From: Otatea glauca
Lineage: Eukaryota; Streptophyta; Magnoliopsida; Poales; Poaceae
Assembly (NCBI GenBank): GCA_036346275.1
Contig: CM070711.1
Coordinates: forward strand, 49,725,435 to 49,789,434
Direction of reading: 5' to 3'
Length of the DNA stretch: 64,000 nucleotides
The notes below the pieces were generated by a model. The model did not search any database. It saw only the letters and a program-made list of their open reading frames with translations, and had not been told where the DNA came from. Each line of letters begins with the position of its first letter. Position 1 is the stretch's first letter. Position numbers and translations under genes: made by a program. Below are positions 1 to 11,510 of this stretch, one piece after another.

Positions 1-148
1 GAATACGACCTATATTAGAAAGCGAGGTGGCGACAAGGGCAAATTGAAGCAAAGCACGGAGGCTCTCGACTTTCCGTTGGCCGTGTTGACTTGAAAATAC
101 AAGCTAGGAGAGCCTTTCGTACCGGAAGAGCACCTACAAATACTAGGA

Positions 149-395
149 ATGGCTTGCACTAGATTGCATACTTGGTACAAGGAACAAGCTAACAAGCCAA
201 TGGTAGAACGGATATCGAGTGTCCCTGTCAAGTTTAAGGAGGAGCATTTATTCAACCAATTATTGGGGGACTCCTTCGGGGTTGACTTCAGCGATTTGTT
301 CAATCTCTACAACCTCGACGCTCTCCTTACTCTTGACATGCTAGACATTGTAAGTGTGTGCAATCACGATCTACATTCATGTAATCACTTTCGGT
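149..395 (+). pseudogene. CACTA Ulp1-gene fragment (region upstream of the protease domain)
   Basis: The reading frame beginning MACTRLHTWYKE and running through EEHLFNQLLGDS and DFSDLFNLYNLDALL matches the degenerate stretch at about 39230-39450 of the complete CACTA copy, which precedes its Ulp1 protease domain. The likely exon end is near 349, at the shared sequence GACATTGTAAGTGTG, where GTAAGT would be the donor in both copies. No independent function is claimed; it is the upstream exon of the pseudogene that resumes near 5500. Confidence 0.6.
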
Positions 396-1239
396 ATACT
401 TCAATAATAATTTTAAGATACTCCAATACGTCATAGTTGAAAAAAATTTATCGGAGCTATTTATTTTTGCTATATACCTTTTTCCATATGTAACAGAAGT
501 ATATACACAAATTATGCTATAAAGAGTGGACCATGACGAAATTTTTCATGGAACTCACTTCAGAGTATCTTATAATCAGTATTAAAGTATGTCCAAAAGG
601 ATAAAGAGGTATAACAACATCATTTAAGGTGTATACTTAGAGTGAGAGTACGTACTCGTGTGTGTGTATATATATACATACACATGGTAACGCTATTCTA
701 CCCCCAAGCGTTGAATAGTTATTCTGTGCTCCGGTCGGAGAAGCGCATGCAAACCATCCCGTGTATGCCCATGTGTTGATTAAACCAGTTAAGTGGCCAA
801 CTACTAGTAAATGCGTTTTCATAGTTTGTACATGAATATATTTTTCTTTGTTTTAGCTATAACTTTTTACTAGTAGCTTCGATTCATGAACAATTTTCAT
901 CAGTAGCTTACTGACAATAAAGCAACAAAATGACATAAGTTTTGCCACTAAACGTTGGATATGTTGCCTTTTACTATCTAGAAAATAATAGGTTACTAGA
1001 TATTACACAAGATATTACTAAACTGAAACGAAGTAAACTATCAAACAAGAGTTTAGTTCTGGTTTCGGCCCTTTGGTAAAATATTACGTGGATGATCGTA
1101 AACGTAACTGTAGTAGATGATAAAAATCAAATGAGAATTGATTGTGAAATGTTAAGCGTCCGTCTGTTCAATAGTAAACTCTTACACACATCAGTCATTT
1201 GGAGTTCATTTGACAGTAAATCATCTTTATCGTGTAAAG

Positions 1240-2892
1240 TAGGGGTGGGTATTCGGTTTTTTCGGTTCGGTTATTTTGGTTTAAAAATATTTCGGTTTTC
1301 GAAAACTGGCGACCGAAATTTTTAGTTCAAATCCTAAAACCGAACCGAATTAACCGAAAAAAATCAATTCAATTAATTCGGTTTTTCGGTAAACCGAATT
1401 TCAGAACCATGATTAGGCTGGAGGATGCCTGGATTTCATGACCTCCAAAGTAAAGCTCTACTTAAAAAGAGTTTGGCTGACTGATAACAGTTAACATACA
1501 AACCTTGTAAGCACATAAATGTTCACTAGCTTCCGCTGATCCATGCACCAAACCTGGACAACATGAGAAGAGCTTCAGGATGATACAATAATTTTCTACA
1601 TATAGGGCAAGCACTTAAACAAGCATACCAAATGCAGGTAATTGAAATCACACTCACTAAATCACAATAAGGATCATCACAAAAAGGATAAACCACGTGT
1701 AAAAAAGTATATGCTAAACATGGAGCAATTTTAAGTCAAAACTGTAATTTCCAACTAAAGCCACATACAAGTTTCAGTGGGGCCACAGGGGCAATTACTG
1801 ATTTTACGAAACACCCATCAGACCGGCCTTCAAAATCCATGACTGGAATTGCAACTCCTGCGCATTTATCCTTGTATTCTTTTATCAAGCATCCAAGCAA
1901 AGCCCAAGGATATAAGGATATTGCCTGTATAAGTATTGAAGTTCATATATGCATTTATACGCTGTACTCATTTTTGTGAACATACTTGGAGGAAGAGAAG
2001 AACTGACCAAGAAGAAACGTGCCACTAGGAAACTGAAACCTTTACAGTTGGAGGGGGCTTGTTTTGAAATGAAGTAAGCTGGAACAGAGTTGCAGAAAAG
2101 GAGAGATAGAAATTTCATAGTACAGCATGGAATCTACAGGATGCATAGGAAATATATGGAAGACGGAAGATAATTTCTCTCTTACAGGTCATGGGGCCTC
2201 ATAAACAATGGTGCCAATAGTATAGCTGTGGATTTCACAGTTGCAATGAATTCTTGTGCGTTTCCCTATGAAAGTAAAAGTGATTATAGATGTGGATTTC
2301 ACAGTTGCCTTCAGAGACCTAGACTCTGCCACGGGGCTGCTTGGACATCAAGAACTCAAGAGCTACCAGGTCTGACCTCTCAACCATTCTAAATACATAC
2401 GTAGAAATAAAATCAATCATGGACATCAGGAAGTCACAACTTCATATTGGATAGGGAGGCCAGGTGTTGGTTCCTACGAGATGCAGTCGATGAGGCATGT
2501 CTGGATGGCGTCGAGGATCTTGTCCTCGGCATCGGCCCACTGCGCGACGACGCGGGCGCGGCCGTAGATGGACTCAATGGTCAAGGTCTTGTTGGAGTAG
2601 AGCGCGCCGCTAGGTGGCAGCAGTAGGGTCTCTGGTTCACGAGTCGCGACTGGGGTAGGGTTGGTCGATTGGGGAATTGAAGACGTGCGAGACCGTGACT
2701 GCGATTGGGGTAGGGAGCCGAATGCCCATTAGACCCTGGCGAACAGTGAATGGAATCGGTTTATTCGGTTTCTAAATTTACAAAACCGAATAGTAAACTG
2801 AACAGTGTCAAAATAAAAACCAAACCAAAAACTGAAATAATCGGTTAATTCGGTTCGGTTTTTCGGTTTCAGTTTAAAAATACCCACCCCTA
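1240..2892. mobile_element. Non-autonomous hAT transposon with 8-bp target duplication
   Basis: The element begins TAGGGGTGGGTATTCGG and ends with the complement, TACCCACCCCTA. The 8-bp sequence GTGTAAAG lies directly on both sides (1232-1239 and 2893-2900), as expected for the hAT superfamily. A related, uninterrupted unit of the surrounding repeat at 3541-3555 (TTATCGTGTAAAGTCTGTG) shows what the empty site looked like. Both ends are rich in CGGTTC/GGTTTTTCGG tracts. No transposase frame is present, so it needs transposase from elsewhere. The GC-rich block near 2474-2720 looks like captured gene sequence. Confidence 0.88.
2474..2622 (-). pseudogene. Captured coding fragment inside the hAT, family not recognised
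   Basis: On the minus strand an open frame with grass-like, GC-rich third positions reads ...SGALYSNKTLTIESIYG, continues RARVVAQWADAEDKI, and ends LIDCIS followed by a TAG stop at 2474-2476. Base composition differs sharply from the AT-rich DNA on both sides. This is the signature of a gene piece carried by a transposon (Pack-type). I do not recognise the parent protein. It is too short to function by itself unless spliced into another transcript. Confidence 0.5.
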
Positions 2893-5002
2893 GTGTAAAG
2901 TTCATGAAAACCATATGTATATGTTCTAAAAATTTCACAAAAAATTACCATACATAGGGGAGGTGAGTTTATACAACCCTGTAAAATTTGAAGACCAAAC
3001 TCAATCGCATTTTAAAGATATGAAAAAGACAAATTTAATATTTATCATTGTTTACCGCTTGTCAATTTCATATCTTTCAAATGCGATTGAGTTTGGTCTT
3101 CAAATTTTATAGGGTTGTATAATCTCACCTTCCCTATGTATGGTAATTTTTTGATAATTATTGAAAACTTGTTCATATGATTTTCATAAATTTTACATGA
3201 TAATAGTGGTTTACACATGATATATTGCCTTTTACTATCCAGAAAATAACAGGTTACTAGCTATTACACAAGATGTTAATATCCAAGAAATAACAGGTTA
3301 CTAGCTATTACACAAGATGTTATTAAACTGAAATAAAGTGAACTATCAGAACAAGAGTTTAGTTCTGTTTGTCGGCCCTTTAGTAAAATGTTATGTTGAT
3401 AATCGTAAACGTAACTATAATAGATGGTAAAAATCAAATGAGAATCATTTGTAAAATGTTAAATGTCTGTTCATAGTAAACTCAGTAGTAAACTCTTACA
3501 TACATCAGTCATTTGGTGTTCATTTGATAGTAAACTATCTTTATCGTGTAAAGTCTGTGAAAATCATATGTACAAGTTCTGAAAAATTCTCAAAAAATTA
3601 CCATACATAGGGCAGGTGAGCTTCTACAACCCTATAAAATTTAAAGACCAAACTCAATCACATTTGAAAGATATGATGTGATTCATTTTGGTCTTCAAAT
3701 TTAAAATGTTGTAGAATCTCACCTCCCCCTAGTATGATAATTTTCCAAAACTTGTACATATGATTTTCATGAAAAAAGGTTATTTACACATAATATGATA
3801 CCTTTTACTATAGAGAAAATAACATTTTACTGGCTATTCCACAATAGATTACTATACTAGAACAACTATTAGAACAAGAATTCTCAAAATCACATGTACA
3901 AGTTTTGAAAAATTCTCAAAAAGTTAACATACGTAAGGAAGGTGAGTTTCTACAATTCTGTAAAATTTGAAGACCAAAATCAATCGTATTTGAAATATAT
4001 GAAATTGAAAAGCACTAAACAGTGAAAAATCACTATTCAACTAAATTTGTCTTTTTCATATATTTCAAATGAAATTGATTTTAGTCTTAAAATTTTTAAG
4101 AGTTGTAAAATCTCACCTCCCGTACATATGGTAACTTTTTGAGAGTTTTTTAAAACATGTACAGGTGGTTTTCATGAACAAGCATTTAGTTCTATTTGTC
4201 GCCCCTGTAGTAAAATATTTGAAAAATTCTCCGAAAATTACCATACCTAGTGGAGGTGATCTCCTATAATCCTATAAAATTTGAAAGCTAAAATAAATAG
4301 TATTTGAAAGATATAAAATTGACAAAGTGCTACACAGTGAAAAATCACTATTCAACCGAATTTGTCTTTTTCATATCTTTCAGCTAAAATTGATTTTGCT
4401 TTTCAAATTTTACATGGTTGTATAATCTCACCTCCCCTATGTATGATAATTTTTTTGTAACTTTTTAAGACGTTTACATGTGGTTTTCATAGATTTTAAA
4501 CGATAAGAGTGGTTTACGCAGAATATGTTTGCCTTTAACTATCAAGAAAATAACATGTTACTCACTATTACACAAGATGTTACTATACTGAAATGAAGTG
4601 AACTATCAGAACAAAAATTTAGTTCTATTTGTACACTTTGTTTCAGTATAGTAACATTTTGTGTAATAACTAGTAACATGTTATTTGTTTGAATAGTAAA
4701 GGCAACATATCCAATGTTTCCAAAAATCCATGAAAAACACATGTACGTATTTTCAAAAATTCTCAAAAAAATTACCATACGTAGAGGATGTGAGATTCTA
4801 CAACCCTATAAAATTTGAATACCAAAATCGATCTCATTTGAAAGTAATGGCTAAATCAAAAAAAAAGATTCGTATACAAACAAGAAGTAGCATTTATTAG
4901 TCATTTACTAGTTGGGAGATAGTTTTGATACGCAGAGTATTGAATGGCTCGTTCAGTCTGTGTTAAGTAGCTAGCGCGTAGTCTACGCGTAGTTGTATAA
5001 TA

Positions 5003-5033
<31 letters not shown>

Positions 5034-5035
<2 letters not shown>

Positions 5036-5421
5036 AAGCCGAAATGGGGCACTATGGTGCCTAGGCACAATGATTTCAAATGCGCGAATTCAAGCCATAT
5101 TTGAGTATATTTTTCAAAAATTTCAGTTTTAGGGTATATACTCATCTATAACAATTCAAATGAAACACATACCTTTGAAAAACTATACTCGAATTCAAAA
5201 ATTTTGAACGAGTTTGGATGACATGCTTTGCTGATTTATATATAAAATTAGCACATACCTACAACCAAACAATCGTCAAAAAGGGAAACTCTAGTTTGAA
5301 TTTCAGTTAAAACTTGTTTGAATTAGTTAGTAAACTAGTTAAACTCAGCATCCTAAAAATTTCAAAAAAAATTGCAACAAAATACATAGAGAAAATATCC
5401 TTTTTGGATCATGGTGCCCTA

Positions 5422-5422
<1 letters not shown>
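5034..5422. mobile_element. Micron-like MITE inserted in an (AT)n microsatellite
   Basis: A 389-bp sequence without coding potential is flanked directly on both sides by (AT)n tracts, a short one at 5005-5033 and a long one at 5423-5489. The homologous site in the complete CACTA copy (about 39491-39500) carries only a short ATATATATAT tract, which is what an unoccupied site would look like. The ends carry GGGGCACTATGGTGCC-like and GGTGCCCTAG motifs. This matches the behaviour described for rice Micron MITEs, which target (TA)n repeats; the family assignment is inference. Confidence 0.55.

Positions 5423-5489
<67 letters not shown>
5423..5489. repeat. (TA)n microsatellite
   Basis: An uninterrupted run of TA dinucleotides of about 33 units. 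It produces artificial tyrosine/isoleucine open frames on both strands that should not be taken for protein. It probably arose or expanded with the adjacent MITE insertion. Confidence 0.95.
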
Positions 5490-5491
<2 letters not shown>

Positions 5492-5502
5492 CTCCTTGCT
5501 TT

Positions 5503-6417
5503 TGTATATATAGATACATGATCCTTGAAGCCAAAATCAAGGATGAACCGGTAGGTTTCCTCGACCCACACATGGTCTCCAAGCAAAGCATGGATGACAA
5601 TTTACTAGCCGTCGAGGATTACGTGGCAAGAGCATTGCTGGCTCAACGCAATAAATCCTGCATACTTTTACCCCGCAACCCAGGAGTAAATATTGTACTA
5701 GTTGCTATACTTGTTGATTTGTACTTTATATGCAACTCGATGTTAGGTTGTATGACCATGGCGACATATCTGTGTAGGTTTCATTGGGTTCTTATTGTAA
5801 TTGTACCAAGAAAGAACTGAGTACTCTATCTTGATTCCTTAAAGGGCGGCACCCATGACTTGAGATCTGTCACACAATTACTCAACAGGTAATCATATTT
5901 CCTCTATAGATAACTCTATTGTAGGTCATTCAAGGTGTACATTGCTCGTAGAATGGTTGAGGCTAACTTTTTAGAATCACATAGGTCGTCCAAAGTGTAT
6001 AGAATTCGTGGAAGGCCATCCAAGTGAGGGTCGCAGTTGAACCACAATTTGAAGTTTCTAGTATCCGCTGGTACACAATAGTCCTATATCACACTCCGTA
6101 ATAATACCTCTTGAACTAAACAATTCTATTTTTGTAGTGCCACTAGCAGCCAAAGGGAACTAACCTATGTGGATTCTACATTTGCCACAACATGCAACTC
6201 ATCATCGGTACAACAAAGACCAATGAGCCTAGAGGTTTGTCAATCTTGCAATAATTGTTTCATACTTATCAATTTATATATATGCACGACTTTAATCTTC
6301 CCATCTGCAAAATACACTACAACTGTGTGGGAACCGACCGATCTGGGCAGAATTCGAGAACAACTCATTTCCTTCTTACTGCGTGAGGTCATAAACCCAA
6401 AATGCGAGTTCCACTAA
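5503..6417 (+). pseudogene. Degenerate Ulp1 (C48) cysteine protease of CACTA copy 1
   Basis: Pieces match the Ulp1-like gene of the complete CACTA: VGFLDPHMVSKQSMDD (near 5551), FHWVLIVIV (near 5780, holding the catalytic-type His), and the stretch near 6300-6415 ending LLREVINPKCEFH, equivalent to LLSQVLHKKGEFH in the other copy. The region holding the catalytic Cys is mutated (the Asn-Arg-Cys-Gly of the other copy is not kept near 6160-6180), and the frame is broken after the His block. In plant CACTA elements and some MULEs such Ulp1-like genes are carried as passengers whose role in transposition is unclear. This copy is dead. Confidence 0.65.
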
Positions 6418-6924
6418 CCCTAACTTGATGAGTAAAACTAAACTAATAGTGCTATACATGTTGTGAATTTATGAATTAGCACTTAGGTTAATTTGTGAAA
6501 CTTGTGCTGTGAATTATAATGGCATATGTGTACTTGTGCATTCAATTGGTTAATATATCTGAGCTAATTTCTGAAATGGATATGACGTGGTGTAATCTGT
6601 AGTCTACATGTGCTGTGATATAATCTCAGTTGATTTGTGATGGTATATCTGTACTTGTGGATGTGTAACATGTAATCAGCTTGTTTCAGCGGACATGGCC
6701 AGCATTTCCTGAGGCTAGCCAATAAACAGAAAAAGCTTCAGCAATACAAAATAGTATCACAACAGTTCCTTAAAAAATTGTCTATGATACATCTCATATC
6801 ACGAACGGCTATGACTATGAATCGTCTGTGATAATAGACTATCATAGAATATGATAACTTATTATCACAGACAATTCTCTACTCATAACCATCTGTAATA
6901 ATAGGCTTTCACAGACGGTCTGTG

Positions 6925-9900
6925 TCGGGACCCAAATATGCAAATCCGGACCCTCTGTGTATTCTGCACTAGTCCAGGATCATGCTAGTGCATACATGCT
7001 CAACATAGATGAATATCACAATCATACACAACGATTACTTAAATAAAGACTTCACCAAATTAAATATAACTATTAAATGACCTTATGGTCCACCTTACAT
7101 GAGTACGCCACACAAGGCTAAGACTAAGAAATAAATGAAACAACAACGGAAATAATTTATTCGTAACAACCCTTCAATTTACCACAGGCAACTGATAAGG
7201 TTCACATCCTAACCAGTCGTCTCCTCCTAGAACTCCTCCTCGTTAGCAGGCGTAGCCAGCTCTCCAACCGGTGATTTGTTGTTGCAAGGGGTGAGTACAT
7301 AAAGCACTCAACAAGTTGTGCGCAGAATGCAAGTCTTACATACTATATGAATGGCTTATTACATAGGAATGGCTAATATGGTTATTTTACAATAAAGCAA
7401 CATTTATAAAAGAATAGCATAAATAGATTGAAAAGACAGGAAAATAGACAATAACAATAATAGATTTCTGAGTTATTTTCCAAATAACCTGACTCATAAC
7501 CATAATCAATTTCCATACTTCCATAGGCATACAGCCTCTATTCCCAATGTTATTTTAGTAAAATCTAACCCTTGACTGTAATCACCGAGCAATGCTCAAT
7601 ACCGCGAGCACGGCTATTCGAATAGGTTTGGCACTCTACAGAAGTTATACACTTTACCCACAAGATACAATCATACACCACAAAGGCGAGTGATCATAAC
7701 AAAGCCTTTCCAATGCTCTGTCTAAACCTAGTACTGCTCGCTAAGGTTTCAACACTGATGGGACTACTTACCACATTCAAGGACCCCCTCTCACACCATG
7801 TGAGTCTACCCATACACCCGGAACTCATATCACCATGACAGTACCAAAGCCTAGATATAACAAATTAATCAGCTAGATATGTCCCATACCAGATATGTGG
7901 TTGTGCGAATGACTCAGTTCAAATGCTTGTGAGGTTAAGTTCTTAATTGACCAAGGCAAGACTAACAAAAAATTCACCATTACCATTACCATCAATTACT
8001 GTCTGGACTCGGATTTGCAAATCCGAAACCCTTTGTGTATACCGCACTAGTCCAGGATCACACTAGTGCACACAGTGGAAACATAGATGAAATATCATTC
8101 CATACAACGAATTAACTAAGAAGAAACAATTTATTATTGAGTAAAGCAAATGACCTTATAGTCAATGTTTACACCATTATGCCTTAAAGGCTTAAGAAAC
8201 AAATACTATTGCAGCGGAAAAGATAACTTGAGCCATTCGACATGCCACAGGCAATCGTCTGGGGAAACGCCTTCCTAATCCACGTAGTCTTCATAGAATT
8301 CCCCCTCATGATACTCATTATCTCCTTCAGCAACTTATCAACAAGGGCATAAAGCCGTGAGTACAAAGGTACTCAGCAAGCCGTAGGGAATTGATGCAAT
8401 ATATTCATGCACGGCTTGACAAGGATGGCTATATGGTTCATTTGCAGAAAGCAATAACTTGAATTGAAAATACAATAAATAGATTGAAAGCATATTTATG
8501 AAAAGATAAATAAATAACTGGTAGATCAATGATAGACAACAAAACAACAGTGAACTCCCCGTTCACATCCCAACAATTCCACATTTTATGAAACACTCTA
8601 TACCCCGTGTGAAATTCCCGGGCTTTGTCCATGACCGCGGACGCGGCTATTCGAATAGTTTTACACTCTGCAGAGGTTGTACAACTTTACCCACAAGACA
8701 TGATCATCTCTTTGTGCAAACGTTACTAACACACTTCCTTTGGTGTGTTGCAGAGATATCATGACAAAGCCTTTACAATGCAATCGCCTAAACTCAGTCG
8801 CGCCCACTAAGGTTTCGCCCATTAGGGCCCCCTCTTGCGCCTTGCGAATCTACTCGTCCATCCCGAAACCCACACCACCAATTGGCAGTACTCAAGGCTA
8901 GACATTGCAAATTAATCAGCTAGGTCTGTCCCATTCCAAACATGTGGTAGTACGGTTAGGCCCAGTTCAATGGCGCACAAAATTAAGTCTTTAAGTTGTC
9001 TCAGGCAAGACATCCACATCCCAATGTGCTAGAAAGCACCCCCTTTACTGCACGATCACTTGCCCGAGGGAAAACAATTCGTTCAACCAAGACCAATGGC
9101 AAACCCCGCCATGGTACAATAAATTTTACAACAGTGGCTAACGGCTATGATTCAATATCTCATTAAGTCAAGATTAACATTATTCAATATGTGACATGAA
9201 TCCCAACGTATATCTAAGCATGTCTAAGCATAGTTACGTAACCCAATGTTGGTATAATGATTATGTCCAACTAGTAATGTCTCAACCTAGGTTTAACAAT
9301 AGATACATGGCATCCCAATCGGTTTGGTGGAATCATATCAATTAGGAACAAATCTACTCCCATGAAATAAGCATTGATACACAAAATAGCATGCAATTGT
9401 ATAAAAATAAATTACTTTTTCAAACATAGGATCAACATGATCAAAGGATTACGACTTGCCTTGTTGATCTAGTGCTGGGTCTTGGTCTTCGAAGTCTTCG
9501 TTCGCTCCCTCGGAATTAGCCTCAACCGGAAAAGAAGCAATGAAACCAAATAAATACAAAACAGAGACTCAAACAAGCTCAAAACTGAAAATAAAGGGCT
9601 CTGAAAGATAGATCTTGATTTTAGAAAAATTTAGAAACTTGAATCGCCTCAATCGGAGTTCGTATGAGGGAGAACGAGCTTTTGGAAAATTAAATCAGAG
9701 AAAAAGGCTGAAAATCAGAAATTCGGAATTTCTGGATTTATTTTTGTACTGGAAAATCGATTTATTGCGCAACGCTGACATCAGCCGGCTTTTGTGGACT
9801 CGGTGCACGGCACAGGCTCGGTTCACCGTGCACCCGGTGCACGGCTAACGTCGGCGCTGACGCAGCGGCTCGGCTGACGCGGCGGCTGACGCAAGCGGGT

Positions 9901-10440
9901 GACATCAGTCGGCTTTCACACACGGATGACTGTTCATGCGACCGAATCGGTTTCCTTGTGTTTGCCCGTTTTCATTTTTATAGATTGATTCATTGTCTCT
10001 CTTGATTCAACAAATTTAATTTTGATTTGATCCATCCAAAACCTTCCTAGGGCATAAACTTAGAGTTCCTAAAAGTTTTGTTGGTTAATCTTTTGTAGAT
10101 TGTGATTAATCACGAAATTAGGGTTTGGTCAATTCTCGTCATAATCTGTCACAGCATGTTTGCGAGGTTGATAACTTTTGATCCGTAGGTCCGATCGAGC
10201 TGATTCTTTTTTGTTAGATTCGTATTGGAATCTAGTTTCTACAGTTCAAATTGCAGGTCAATCCGATGGTTGGATCTCCTGGAATTCACGATTTACAGAA
10301 CGTATATACTCTGTTTTGTTGAATACGAAGCAATTATTTGAGTCCGAATTAGGGTGAATTTTTAGTAGATCAAAAAAATAATTTTAGCTTCCGCGTAATC
10401 ATTCACCCCTCTCTGATTGCTAGTTTAGTATATATCGATC
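6925..10440 (-). mobile_element. Two adjacent LTR-like copies of one family (A, 6925-7997; B, 7998-about 10440)
   Basis: Copy A starts TGTCGGGACCC and copy B starts TGTCTGGACTCGG, and both continue with the same blocks: GCACTAGTCCAGGATCA, a CACAGGCAAnTG block, GAGTACATAAAGCACTCA-type repeats, and GGCTATTCGAATAG with TACACTCT and TTTACCCACAAG. The same blocks occur in the solo LTR at 40852-45058, whose true ends are known, so these are probably the same or a sister family lying in reverse orientation. B either interrupts A or lies beside it after recombination. No gag or pol is seen. The right end of B near 10440 is a guess, and no target duplication was found. Confidence 0.5.
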
Positions 10441-10767
10441 CTACACTCTCTTTTTTTTAAATTAATATTCCATTAGGCAACTGATATAACACATTCGCTG
10501 ATTACAAGGTGTGAAACAAAACCAGGGAATTCTTCAAGCCATATACAGTAGATCTCGAAATCTAGGAAAGCACCGAATTTAGCTAGTTAGTGAGCTACTC
10601 TTCCAAGTATATACCGTGGCTTAGTTCTTAGAAGTATTAATAGTTGAACTTTCCCAAAATCTTCTCCTGACCGGTCTCGATTTCGATCAGACTACAGGCA
10701 TAACGAATTTAACAGCGACGATTTAACCGACAAATACTACAGTCCCCCTACTTAACCGAAACAGTGA
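10441..10767. other. Stretch without a recognised feature
   Basis: Mostly AT-rich sequence that begins with a T/A-rich tract and probably includes the 3' untranslated region of the exon-like fragment that follows on the minus strand. No repeats, RNA genes or terminal motifs stand out. Confidence 0.4.
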
Positions 10768-10999
10768 TTACTGAATTGATTCTGGACCGTGGATCTGTCC
10801 GAAGGGGTATACCACCATCACAGCCGTCCTATTTGCAGAACATTCATCTGAGTTCAGTTGAGCTCCAGCGGGTACTTCCAACTTGTAATTTGGCTTGCCC
10901 ATCTGTGTGCCAAACAAGCATCTGCTAATATTCCTTGGTGCACTTGGCTGAATGAAGCACTTGATGTCTTGCTTCAGAGTTTCGAGCTTGATTGTATTC
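10768..10999 (-). pseudogene. Last-exon-like gene fragment, protein not recognised
   Basis: On the minus strand a pyrimidine-rich stretch ending in AAAAGCAG (just above 10999) looks like a splice acceptor, followed by about 77 codons: NTIKLETLKQDIKCFIQPSA, then PRNISRCLFGTQMGKPNYK, ending IHGPESIQ and a stop. Codon use is ordinary for a plant gene. The upstream part of the gene is not next to it: the MULE begins at 11146, 147 bp upstream of the acceptor. It may be the 3' end of a host gene separated by the MULE, or a captured fragment. I do not recognise the family. Confidence 0.4.
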
Positions 11000-11145
11000 C
11001 TGCTTTTCTTCTTTTTAAAAAACAAAAACTTTTGTTTTCTGGAGTTTGACACGGCGGCCGAACTTAGCAAACGGCACGGCACAGCGTCAAAATGAGGGAC
11101 GGCCGGCGCCAAAGCGAACGGGCCCGGCTGAAGAGGTAAGATGAG

Positions 11146-11510
11146 GAATTTTTTTTAAAAATAATACAATTTTTAAAATTAATTGCGGCATTAATACCCG
11201 GATTTAAAAATTTGCAAAAATAATACGTCGTCGCCAGATGGTTTGGCGAAAACCAAGTAATAGCCAACTGGTTTGGCGAAAATGGTATTTTCGCCATATA
11301 GTTTGGCGAAATTAGGCTAAATGCGCAATTTGGAGTGCCTGACAGTTTTTTTGGCCGGGACAACCTATTTTCGCCAAATGGTATGACGAAAATAGGTTGT
11401 TGCCAAACGGTATGGCGACAACCCTATTTTCGCCATACCATTTGGCGAAAATAGGGGGGTTTTTCCCTGCCTCCCCCACCTCTGGTTCCATTCGCGCGGA
11501 GGAGTAAAAA
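11146..11510 (+). repeat. Left terminal inverted repeat of the MULE
   Basis: Begins GAATTTTTTTTAAAA and continues with ATTAATTGCGGCATTAATACC, then four or more TTTGGCGAAAA/TTTTCGCCA palindromic units, ending around the motif TTCCATTCGCGCGGAGG. The right repeat carries the complement of all these blocks in the same order. A partial third copy of TIR-like sequence (GAAATTAGGCTAATTGCGC to TTTTCGCCAAACTGG) lies just inside at 11520-11620. Confidence 0.9.

Larger units (their letters stand above)
950..4860. repeat. Array of foldback (long inverted) repeats
   Basis: The AT-rich sequence contains several units of the type arm, loop, inverted arm. An arm reading roughly TTACCATACATAGGGGAGGTGAG then TTTGAAGACCAAACTCAATC (2945-3010) is followed by its complement at 3070-3160. 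Similar pairs occur at 3590-3760, 3910-4150 and 4230-4460, with a further arm at 4770-4850. Between units a second module (CCTTTTACTATC...AATAACAGGTTACTAG) recurs at 965-1010, 3228-3310 and 4530-4580, and inverted at 4640-4720. A hAT element (1240-2892) interrupts the first unit. No coding potential is visible. It could be a decayed foldback MITE cluster or an amplified subterminal array. Confidence 0.6.
1..6925 (+). mobile_element. CACTA element copy 1, truncated by window, degenerate and nested
   Basis: This is a second copy of the CACTA family found complete at 32061-45181. Blocks at about 60-395 and 5490-6925 match, in the same order, blocks at about 39160-39480 and 39490-40830 of the complete copy, including the tail motif GAGGCTAGCCAATAAA (6710-6725 region against 40600). 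From about 6780 to 6925 it holds the subterminal repeats typical of this family (variants of ACGGTTxxxxAACCGT, here decayed). About 5 kb between the two blocks is inserted material (foldback repeats, hAT, MITE) absent from the other copy. The left end lies outside the window and the right end is interrupted at about 6925 by LTR-like DNA. Orientation is taken from the Ulp1-like gene. Confidence 0.75.

Noticed and set aside
5314..5820. 168-codon frame with a long Tyr-Ile run
   Set aside because: The Tyr-Ile run is the (TA)n microsatellite; only the part after 5503 is real, degenerate Ulp1 sequence.
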